Assembly: GCA_000818945.1 (NCBI GenBank)
Contig: KN805405.1
Coordinates: 212,926-276,925, forward strand
DNA length: 64,000 nt
Source: Schizochytrium sp. CCTCC M209059
Lineage: Eukaryota > Sar > Bigyra > Thraustochytrida > Thraustochytriidae
Direction of reading: 5' to 3'
Both the position numbers and the translations under genes were made by a program. This document shows positions 53,708 through 62,898 of the stretch, in pieces; within the stretch, counting starts at the first letter, position 1, and each line of letters starts with the position of its first letter. The notes under the pieces were generated by a model. That model was not told the DNA's origin, made no database searches, and was given only the letters and a program-made list of their open reading frames with translations.

Positions 53708-56181
53708 ATGATGCTTCGGCATCTGCTGCTCCTGCTCGTCCTTCTTTGTACCGCAGCCTTGACGGGTGGCGCAACTTGCGACTGCGGCTCTTCCACGTGT
53801 TCGGACTCGTCGACTGAGGCTGTCTGCACCGATAGTATTGCCGAAGACGAGGAACGCAACACTGACGTCTTCGACCCTCCCCTTTCCTCCTTGACCTCGC
53901 TCACTTATCTGTAGGTTTTCTTCGTTGCAGAGTGCTGGCATGTTATACTAACCAATCCGTCTATGAATGTAGCGATCTGGCGAACAACGGGCTGACGGCT
54001 ATCTCTGAATCTATTGGCCAGCTGGCAAATCTTGAGAAACTGTACGTGCATCAAAATCACCGATGTGGCGAGACCTAAATGAGTTGTAACTAACAGCCGC
54101 TGTTTGAATATCTAATTGCAGAAGGGTTAGCGACAACAAGCTCACCGGGTTGATATCAACCAGAACAAGCTCACCGGGTTGCCCTCTTCAATTGGGGCTC
54201 TGACCAAGCTGACTCGATTGTACGTGAAAGTGGCCGAAGCTGGCCGTGCTTCTAGAATATTAGAAAGATGACCCTTACACTTGAACGCGAGTAAAAACAG
54301 GATTTCCTACAGCAACCAGCTCACGTCCCTACCCGAGAGCATTTCGGGACTTTCCGAACTTAGGTACCTGTAAGTCAGATGATGTCATCGAATGGCTGAC
54401 GAGACCTGAAAGAGTTGCCATTAACGTTCGCTTTTCGAACAATACCTCATTGCAGAACTGTCTACCAGAACAAGCTCACCGGGTTGCCCTCTTCGATTGG
54501 GGCTCTGACCAAGCTGACTCGATTGTACGTGAAAGTGACCGAAGCTGGCCGTGCTCCCAGAATATTAGAAAGATGACCCTTACACTTGAACGCGAGCGAA
54601 AACAGATATATCAGAAGCAACCAGCTCACGTACCTACCCAAGAGCATTTCGGGACTTTCCGAACTTACCACTCTGTAAGTCAGATGATGTCATTGAATGG
54701 CTGACGAGACCTGAAAGAGTTGCCATTAACGTTCGCTTTTCGAACAATACCTCATTGCAGAACTGTCTACCAGAACAAGCTCACCGGGTTGCCCTCTTCG
54801 ATTGGGGCTCTGACCAAGCTGACTCGATTGTACGTGAAAGTGACCGAAGCTGGCCGTGCTCCCAGAATATTAGAAAGATGACCCTTACACTTGAACGCGA
54901 GCGAAAACAGATCCATATACAGCAACCAGCTCACGTCCCTACCCGAGAGCATTTCGAGACTTTCCAAACTTACCACTCTGTAAGTCAGATGATGTCATTG
55001 AATGGCTGACGAGACCTGAAAGAGTTGCCATTAACGTTCGCTTTTCGAACAATACCTCATTGCAGAACTGTCTACCAGAACAAGCTCACCGGGTTGCCCT
55101 CTTCGATTGGGGCTCTGACCAAGCTGAATGACTTGTACGTGAAAGTGGCCGAAGCTGGCCGTGCTCCTAGAATATTAGAAGATGACCCTTACACTTGAAC
55201 GCGAGTAAAAACAGGATTTCCTACAGGAACCAGCTCACGTCTCTCCCAGAGAGCATTTCGGGACTTTCCGAACTTAGGTACCTGTAAGTCAGATGATGTC
55301 ATCGAACGGTTGACGAGGCCTGAAAAAGTTGCCACTAATATTCGCTTTTCCAAAAATATCTTATTGCAGAGATGTCCGCTTCAACAACCTCACGGCATTG
55401 CCCTCTTCGATTGGGGCTCTGACCAAGCTGACTACCTTGTACGTGAAAGTGGCCGAAGCTGGTCGTGCTCCTAGAATATTAGAAAGATGACCCTTACACT
55501 TGAACGCGAGCGAAAACAGATCTTTCTACAGCAACCAGCTCACGTCTCTCCCCGAGAGCATTTCGGGACTTTCCGAACTTTCGTATCTGTAAGTCAGATG
55601 ATATCATCGAAATAGAGAGGCAGAAATGGATTCCACGAGCGAACAACTTGAAAGAGACTAACATTACGGTTTCTATTATAGATTAATGAATAGCAACCCT
55701 CTCACCTCCCTTCCCGAAAGTCTGCCTGCACTCAGCAAGCTCCATACACTGTACGTTCAACGCACTCGCTCATCAGAATCAAAGATTAGGAGTACTTACA
55801 ATCAGTCGAACAGGCACATCTCCGACACCAATCTTACGAAACTTCCTCAAGCGATCAGTAGCTTGACAAGACTGACCTCCTTGTAAGTCCTTCGCGAAAA
55901 CTTAGCGGTGCAAGAAAGCTAACACGATTTCTATGCGCAGGGACATTGATGACGTCCCTCTCTGCGGGGCACAACCAGTTCTTCCTGCCTCCCTTACCGG
56001 GACATACAGACCGTATGAAGGAACAGGAGAATTCCCCGCGTGTCAAACGCCGTCATCTATGGCCGACGAGTCGTCCGATACGCTGGCGCTTATCGTTGGT
56101 CCAGTGGCTGGTGAGTTTGTGGCCGTCTCCGTGTTTGCCGCTGTCTTCATCCGTCGCCGCTGTCGCGCGGCCAAGACCTAG
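53708..56181 (+). CDS. Secreted/transmembrane leucine-rich-repeat protein, one LRR per exon, 15 exons
   Basis: Exons: 53708-53910, 53973-54041, 54122-54219, 54301-54369, 54456-54524, 54606-54674, 54761-54829, 54911-54979, 55066-55134, 55215-55283, 55370-55438, 55520-55588, 55682-55750, 55814-55882, 55941-56181. All introns are GT-AG and phase 2. Exon 1 encodes a signal peptide (MMLRHLLLLLVLL) and a Cys-rich cap; exons 2 and 4-14 are 69 nt and each encodes one 23-residue LRR (e.g. NKLTGLPSSIGALTKL); exon 15 encodes a cap, a membrane helix (LALIVGPVAGEFVAVSVFAAVF) and a short basic tail (RRRCRAAKT). Exon 3 is 98 nt, with a 29-nt surplus that shifts frame to a stop; skipping it leaves a 423-residue protein in frame. 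Likely a cell-surface recognition or adhesion protein; ligand unknown. Either a functional gene skipping exon 3, a recent pseudogene, or a local assembly error. Confidence 0.85.
54301..55588 (+). repeat. 305-bp two-exon LRR unit, about 4.3 tandem copies
   Basis: Exon and intron sequence both repeat with a 304-305 bp period (exon starts 54301/54606/54911/55215/55520 and 54456/54761/55066/55370). Each unit holds a NQLTSLPESI-type and a NKLTGLPSSI-type LRR exon plus introns of 80-81 and 86 bp. Near-identical introns imply recent amplification. Confidence 0.93.
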
Positions 56182-57040
56182 GCCGACGAGAACGCCAAAG
56201 GCGCCGTTGTTGCCAGTTTGTGAGACATTCTAAGTCCAGGTCATAATTCTATCGCATGCATCAGCGGAGTGGATGAGTTTAAAGAGATAATCAATGTCCT
56301 TAGTGTCCCAAAAAAGAAGCTGAATGCAAAGTTTGACTTCATCTTCAATTGTATCTCCAACACCAACCTTTAGTAAAAATTCTAATTCAACATCCACTTC
56401 AGCTTCGGAGTTCCGATTCAACCTCGCGCCCAGGAGCGTCCACTTGAGCTCACCGTGACAAGCCTTCTTCTAATTAGGCCCTCTCCTTGAGAGAACGTGA
56501 AGAAAGCTCTCGAGGAAGCTTTTCTGAAGTGCATTTGAGCACTAGTATATGAAGTGCGTTTTGAGAACTAGTTTGTTATCCGGACGCGAACTTGCGCAGA
56601 ATTTGGACAATTGCGGCGTCGTCCCAGCGCTAGTGGTGAAACAGAACGGCGCAGGCGTTCCTACAGATGAGTGATGGAACCATCTACTTTTGAAGCCACC
56701 CTTCAATAATCTCCGTTCGTGGCGAGACAAGTAAAGCAAAAACTCAGTTCAGGTTGCGAGGTCTTTGGCCCCGCAGGGTATTCCCTTGTTCTACGGGGCT
56801 GGCCAAAAGCTTCCCACGTCAAAATTTATGGCCGTCGAATGCCCGGTGAGCACTTCCCCTTAAGATCAGATAGTCGCAGGTACGTAGGGACAGTCATTGA
56901 ATTGACTGCAGGTGCACACATTCCTGGCCAAGCATACTGGATATACTTCCTCCTTTCGAATATTCTCTCTTTCTAAGAGCTTACGATAAACTTTTAGTGA
57001 TCGTGGTGAGCGTAGGTTTTGAAAAGTTTCGCTTATTTTT
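56182..57040. other. Convergent intergenic region, LRR gene / CIAO1
   Basis: AT-richer 860 bp. A short open frame at 56719-56976 (85 aa) has no recognised feature. Nothing else seen. Confidence 0.55.
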
Positions 57041-58158
57041 TCACAACTTCTTCAGAATCAATACAAAGCTATCACGGCAAAACAAGAGCTTGACAAAGCC
57101 ATCATCGCCTGCTGATGCCAGAATGTGAGAATCTTGAGGGTTCCAGCGGACACAGTTGACGTCGGTATCATGAGCGGCAAGAAGCTTGCGCGTGACCGAA
57201 AAGTCGCTGCCAGCGCCGGCGCTCGATGCCTGAAGAACAGCAATTGCGTCGTCTCCAGCACCTGCTGCAATGCGGGAACCATCGCGACTCCAGTGAATAG
57301 AAAAAATTGTACGTTCGTGAATCTCGTCGAGCACCTTATCGCACGCCCATGTGCCCTTGTCACTGCGGCTCCAAATCCGAACGGAGCAGTCCTGGCTGCA
57401 GGATGCGATGCGAGTGCCCGAGCTGTCGAGACAGAGGCCCCACACAGTGTTCGTATGGCCCTGCAACACCTCGACGCAGCCCCAATCGTCCACCTGCTCT
57501 GCCCAGACGCGGATGGTATCATCATAGGAGGCTGTAAAAAGAACAGGTCCTGTTGGATGCCAGCGCAAGTGCTTGACATCTTGCGAGTGACCTGTGAGCA
57601 CGGAGATGCACTCACACTCAATGTCTTCCTCAGGGAGGCGCGCCTGCGGAGTAGTCGCCGGTGGCGCCTCCCAGATCCAGATACTCTTGTCCCGGCTACA
57701 GGTCGCAATCATGGAGCCATCTGCGCTCCAAGCCACCGATTTAACCTCATTTTCATGGCCTTCGAGTACGCTGACGCACTCCCACTCCTCGATGGCGCCA
57801 GTGCCATCGTCGGCCTCGCGGTGGCCGCGCTGCCAGATGACCACTGTCGCGTCAAAGCTTGCCGCCGCCAGGTATAATCCGCAGGGCGAAAACTTGCACG
57901 AGCGGACAGTTCTTGACTGCGTGTCCTCGAGCGTCGCTACGCACAGCCACTCGTCCTCCGCGGGCGAGGCGGCCGCGGCGCCGCCCGCCGCGCCGGGGGC
58001 GGCGGCCTTGGGGCTCTTCGCCCACACCCGAATCGACTTGTCCGCGCAGCAGCTCGCCAGCAGCTTCCCGCACGGCGACCACGCCACGTGCCACACGCGC
58101 ACGCCACGTGCCACACGCGGTCGTCGTGGCCCTTCAGCGTCTGCGCCGCCGCCGCCAT
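57041..58158 (-). pseudogene. CIAO1: CIAO1-like WD40 protein, frame broken near the N-terminus
   Basis: Seven-bladed WD40 protein of the cytosolic Fe-S assembly targeting complex. Diagnostic blocks: GHENEVKSVAWSADGSMIATCSRDKSIWIWE, HSQDVKHLRWHPTGP, SYDDTIRVW, SCSQDCSVRIW. The natural start is the ATG at 58158 (MAAAAQTLKGHDDRVW), but after RVWHVA a 20-bp tandem duplication (58081-58120) throws the frame; removing it would restore it. Downstream the frame is clean to the stop at 57041. Human CIAO1 is 339 residues; this would be ~365 with an Ala/Pro-rich insert after blade 1. CIAO1 is essential in other eukaryotes, so an intact copy should exist elsewhere or the duplication is an assembly error. 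The 520-aa frame that starts at 58603 is mostly antisense to the TIR gene in its first third. Confidence 0.85.
58081..58120. repeat. 20-bp tandem duplication disrupting CIAO1
   Basis: Two adjacent units ACGCCACGTGCCACACGCGS, identical for 19 of 20 bases. Not a multiple of three, and too short and without AG end to be an intron. Confidence 0.95.
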
Positions 58159-58239
58159 CGCCGTTGCCGTCTCCGCCGCCGCCATCGCTGCCTTCGCCGC
58201 CGCGTTCGCGTTCTGGGGAGGCCGCGACGATGGAGCACG

Positions 58240-59800
58240 CGCCGAGGACGAGCCGAGAGACGAGCCTTCTGAAAACATTGCCATCCTCATTGTACACGAT
58301 CCCGCGGACGAGATCGTGGCCGAGCAGCTGGTTGAAGCGATCCAGCCTCGCCTCAGCGAGCCCATACGCACCGCGAACAAAGTTGTCGAGGCAGAAAAGG
58401 AGGCCAAGAGCCGAGATCGCTCTTCTGCTCGTGAGTACGGCACTCCAAGGCAATTGGATGCTCGTCGAGGCAGTGGCAAAGCTCCTCCCCAACTCAATTG
58501 TGCCCATCCTCATCGACGAAGCCATGGCTGATACCAAGGACAGGACGGGCGCGCTTGCCTGGTATATCCCCGGCGACTTATTCATCAACTTTTGTGAGCC
58601 CACAATGGACGCCGCTGATGAGGTGGTGGCCGAAGCTCTTGCCGCGAAAGGCCGTGCCGCAAGTGCGCCACGACACCGGAGCTTTCACGCGTTCCTCTCG
58701 CACCAATGGGGCAAAGACAAATGGGTGCACAAGATGGCCATCGAACTCGCGTTGCGACTCCGCGACTACGACATTGACGTCTGGCTTGATGCTGAGCAAG
58801 TATCAGGCAGTCTTCACGGAAGTATGGCTGAAGGCATTGACTCGTCCACAGTATTCCTCGTCCTTGCGACCGAAGGATACATGCAAAAGATCAACAAAGG
58901 TGATCGATCGGTCAGACAACTGTCTCAAGGAGTTTGAATATGCCAGCAGCAAACGCTTTAACCAAACCGTGGTTGCTGCGTTAGAGCCGGATACGACCAA
59001 GCCCGCAACGGGGTGGACCGGCTGATTCAAGCTCGCTCTCGCAAGGCAAGCACCGGTGGATCTCTCCGAATGTTCGAATGGCAATTTTTCGGATAAGGCG
59101 ATCGAACGTCTCGCCAAGGCCATTCACATGCGCATCGAGACCCCCGAGCTTTCATCGGACCTCACCCCTCTGATGTGCGACATCTATCCCCGCCTAAATC
59201 CGTGCAGCTCAGAGGCATGGGCCAAGGGCAAGGCGGACAACTTCACCCTCGGCACGCGGAGCTGGATCATCGACGAGTTTTGCGACTGGTATGACAAGAA
59301 ACAAAGTGCCGTCTTCATTCTTGTGGGCGACGGCGGCGTCGGCAAAAGCGTCATCATGGCCGAGCTTTGCCACCGTGGAGGCGCTCTGAAAACTGACGAA
59401 AATGTCGCAAAGAACCAGGCTGATGAACGCGCCGAGCCCCGAAAGTCGTCACGTGTACGTAGCTTGTGGCGTCGAAGCAAAACGGAGCGCCAGCCTATCT
59501 CGGTGGCAGCGTACCATTTCTTTCGACACGATGATGGGACCGCGGCGTCACCTGCTGAAGCAATTCTAAGCATTGCTTGGCAACTGTGTCAAACCGTGCC
59601 TCATTTCCCGGAAGCACTCGAAGAAGTAAACTTTGACGGTCTTCGCGAAAAGACGCTGACGGATCTTTTCAAGACAATTCTCGTCAATCCTGCAACCAAG
59701 CTCGGCTCTGACCAGATGCGACAAGTGGTCGTGCTCGACGCTCGCGACGAGTGCAGCGAGAGCGATGAGATTCTGCAAAAGGTCATTCGCACGTGGAAGG
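58240..59800 (+). pseudogene. TIR-TIR-NACHT STAND protein, degraded
   Basis: Recognisable pieces in successive frames: a first TIR-like unit (NIAILIVHDPADEIVAEQLVEAI, then IALLLVSTALQGNW...VPILIDEAM), a second TIR (FHAFLSHQWGKDKWVHKMAIEL, DVWLDAEQV, VFLVLATEGY, then NCLKEFEYA), and a P-loop NTPase (VGDGGVGKS, 59323-59349; Walker B VVVLDARDEC, 59725-59754). Breaks: a 1-nt shift at ~58408-58413 inside TIR 1; a 4-bp tandem duplication GATCGATC (58902-58909) inside TIR 2; an in-frame TGA at 59023; and loss of everything after the Walker B region at ~59800, where an unrelated minus-strand remnant begins. TIR plus NACHT/NB architecture is typical of immune sensors in plants, animals and bacteria; here it is non-functional as read. 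Its 5' end is unclear because it abuts the CIAO1 start. Confidence 0.75.
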
Positions 59801-61007
59801 GCTGCCTGGCGCAGGCCGCGCGCCGTGCAGTGCGACCCCGCTCGTGCCAAGTGGGCCCTCTACGAAGGCCCCGGGGCCCAGCCCGCCCTCGCGCAGCGGC
59901 TCGCCCCGCGCGGCGCAAAGCTTGAGTGACCGCGGCCGCTGCGAGCAGCCCGACACGGCCCCGTCGCTCATCGAGCGCGGGGCCAAGCTGAGGCCGCCGC
60001 GTGCGACGAGGTGCTGCGCCAGCCAGAGCAGCTCCAGCAGGTCGCCGAGCAGGGAGTCCTCCGCCGGCTGCGAGCGCAGGGCGATGCGGAGCGGGATGGG
60101 CCGCCTCTGCACGGCGTCGAGGGAGGCCGGCCGCTCCGCCAGGCATGCAGCAGACAGACCACCAGCAGGGCGCTCGAGGCGCGCCGGGTCGCCCTCGAGC
60201 AGAGCCGCCGAGGCCCGCGCCGCCACGGACAGCTAGCTCGCGCCCCGTCGGGCAGCGCGCGGATGGCGGCCGCCGCCCGCATGGCGGACCTCGCGCCGTT
60301 GATGATGAGCACCGCCAGCGCGACGAGGACCTCGGCCCTGGCGAGCGGGGCGGCGCCGCGCAGCTGGCCGTCTCCGGCCGCGGCAGCGCGAGCGCGACGG
60401 GGAGCAGGCGCCCCAGCTGGTCGCGGAGGGCGAAGCGCCGCCGCAGGGCGCGCAGGGCGAGCAGCACAACGAAGTCGCAGCGGGGAGACTCTTCGCGCTC
60501 GCGGAGCACGAAGATGGCCGCTGCCGCGACGTCCAGGGCGGCGTCCTCGGGCAGCATCGTGTCTGCGGCGTCCTAGCCGGCGCGCAGCCAGTGCATCGTG
60601 AGCGCCGCCACGCGCCCGGGGCCCCGCCGCATCGCCTCCTTGTAGCGCCCCAGGTAGCGGGTCGCGAGGGCGAAGAGCAGCCCGAGCGAGGTGCGCTCGG
60701 AGACAAGGCAGCCCGCCGTCAGCAGACAGCTGGCGACGACCCCGCCCGGCTCTTCTTGGGCGTAGAAGCGGGCCAGAATGGCGAACTCAACTTCAACCTC
60801 GTTGACCGGCACGTACGTCCCGCTGATCGTAGCACGCAGCCGCACGGCGCCCTCGACTGCGATTCTGAACTCGCGCCTCACGAGCGAGAACATCGCGCTG
60901 AGCGGCATGCTCGTGCCGGGGTGCTCGCGCACCCTCTTCCGCATCTCATCCCAGCAAGGTGGAACGCGGGGACTCGGCCCGATTCCCCCCGGATTACCAA
61001 CCGCCAA
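59783..61007 (-). pseudogene. Unknown helical protein remnant
   Basis: A minus-strand frame from the ATG at 61007 (MAVGNPGGIGPSPRVPPCWDE) is Leu/Ala/Arg-rich and helical (e.g. TSLGLLFALATRYLGRYKEAMRR) to a TAG at 60573, then continues in the same frame (LPEDAALDVAAAAIFVLRE) and by further shifts into frames at 59968-60312 and 59783-60226. The pieces read as one decayed Ala/Leu-rich protein. No family is recognised. GC-rich composition alone can generate such frames, so confidence is low. Confidence 0.35.
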
Positions 61008-61034
61008 CTGCCTTTCCCCATTGCCCCGAGCGAG

Positions 61035-62799
61035 TTGAAGGCAATTTCGCGGCTGCTGCTACTGCTGCTGCTGCTGACGCGAGCTGCTGCTGCTGCTGCG
61101 ACGAGTGGCATCGAAGACCGAGTCATCATCCGCAGCAAGGTGTGCTCGTGCGAGAAGGTCGCCAACGTCGTCGAGGAATTGCGTGCAAAGGAGATTGCGT
61201 GCAAAGGAGATCGAGCAGGGATTGGTCGGGGTCTCCTCGGCGCGCGGCACACGCGGAGGCCGCCTCGGCAAATCATGCTACACGATCGTCGAGGCCAGCG
61301 CCTACGTGAAAATGCAGCTGGAGCTGCACCCGTGCGTCGCGTCCGTGCAACAAGATGAGCCGGTCGAGGACGCCGGCTACTTGACGCGTCTCACCATGAT
61401 GCAGCAGTTCGCCAACCAAAATACTCGGGCGCCGGCGACTTCAACCCCTCGCACCGGGGCAAAGGCGTCAAGATCTACGTCCTCGACTCCGGCGTTGAGG
61501 GGGCTCACGACGAGTTCGCCGGCCGCCTCGTCACTGGCTTCTCGGCCATCGACTACGGCGCGCACCGCGACGAGGACGGTCGCGTGCTCTCGAACCCATA
61601 ATACCCACCTTACATTGACAGCGACAGTCATGGCACCTGCGTGGCCGGCGCCGCCGCGGGCGAGCGGTATGGCCTCGCGCCGGGAGCAACCGTCATTTCC
61701 GTGCGCGTCCTCGCCGGCGCGACCGGCTCGACCTCGGACGTCATCGGCGGACTCGTCTAGGCCATGGAGCAGCAGTCGCCCTCCAGGTCGGCCATGGTCG
61801 ACGAGACGGCCATCATCAACCTCTCGGTCTCCAGCCGCGGATCGGCCTTGGACGGGCCCATGCAAGACGCCAGCGACGCAGGCCTCATCGTAGTCATTGC
61901 GGCGGCAAACTCGAACGTGAACGCGAGCGAGTTCTCCCCACAGCGACTCGGCGGCAGCGCCATGCGTGCGTGCGGGCCCGTGGTGGTCGGGGCGCTCGCC
62001 GCCTGGTCATCCATCCTACGCGCTCGCCGGCTACTCGAACTTCGGCGACCGCCTGGATGTGCTCATGTCGGGCACCGTCGTCTGCGCGAAGCAGGCAACC
62101 ACCGACGACTTCTACGTCGGCAAGACCGGCACGTCATACGCCGCGCCGCTGGTCGCCGGCATCTTGGCGGCCTTTCTGGAAAAGAAGGAGATAGACAAGT
62201 GCGCGGCGGTCGATGACATGTTCGACAATGCGCTTTATGGCGTCGCCGACGTGCCCGAGGATAAGCGAGACGGCACGCCCAACATCATCGCCCAGCTACT
62301 CTCCGCACTCCGCGCGAGCACGCCGTCGCCCACCGCCGCGTCGTGCACGACCCTGACGCCACAGCGCTCACCGCAGCCGGCCTTCACGCTCCGCGTCGGC
62401 GAGGAAGTCACGATTCGTTCCGCCGAGACATTTCTCACCTACTTTTGCAAGTGGACGGGCGCCCACCGCAAAGCGCCGCGCGACCCCAGGTGCCCCGGCA
62501 ACTGGCAATGCGGATTCCGCTTTGCGCTCAGCAAAGTGATTCGACCCAGGCTCTTCCGCACGTCCCCGACATGGTCCCCACGCACCGCCTCGCGCTTCGG
62601 GAACAAGCGGGCCCCCACATGGGTAATCAGGGCCACGTCCAACACAACAAGCTCCCTCTTTTACGTCGACGAGGAACGCTGGGAGTTCATCTCCGAGGGC
62701 GTGCTTCCACGGCGCTGTTCGCCCCCCCTCGCCTTTGACGTCTTCGACGCAGGAAGCGCCGTCGAGGTCTGCGCCGGTGCCCCTCCATTCTTCGACTGA
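61035..62799 (+). pseudogene. Subtilisin-family (S8) secreted serine protease, degraded
   Basis: A leader with a Leu-rich signal segment begins at 61035 with TTG where an ATG would be expected. An I9-type propeptide follows (YTIVEASAYVKMQ, HPCVASVQQDEP). Catalytic triad: Asp in YVLDSGVEGAHDEF (61485), His in DSHGTCVAG (61629), Ser in GTSYAAPLVAG (62134). Lesions: a 16-bp tandem duplication (61178-61209), a 1-nt shift at the A run 61418-61421, TAA at 61599, TAG at 61758, and a 4-bp tandem duplication ATCCATCC (62009-62016). The last ~200 residues (Cys-containing, ending CAGAPPFFD) are in one frame to the stop at 62799 and may be a carbohydrate- or protein-binding tail. All three active-site motifs are intact despite the breaks, so decay is recent or the breaks are errors. 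Confidence 0.85.
61178..61209. repeat. 16-bp tandem duplication disrupting the S8 propeptide
   Basis: Two exact copies of ATTGCGTGCAAAGGAG. Removing one unit joins the frame VVEELRAKEI to the frame EQGLVGVSS. Confidence 0.95.
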
Positions 62800-62898
62800 T
62801 CTTAAACAGACACGCGGGAAGTTGCCTCAATGCTCACACACTCGATAACAAAGATACTTCGTTTATTTTTTTTCGCTGAGAGATTCATAATCTCTCGA

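Noticed and set aside
54450..55009. Two near-identical 84-aa frames, possible small repeated genes
   Set aside because: They cross LRR exons and introns in a wrong frame; the exon model explains the sequence.
54220..55588. CRISPR-like repeat-spacer pattern
   Set aside because: The regular spacing is exon/intron repetition with splice signals and LRR coding; spacers are also repeated.
57041..58603. 520-aa WD40 protein starting at 58603
   Set aside because: Its first third is antisense to the TIR remnant; the natural CIAO1 start is at 58158 in another frame before the 20-bp duplication.
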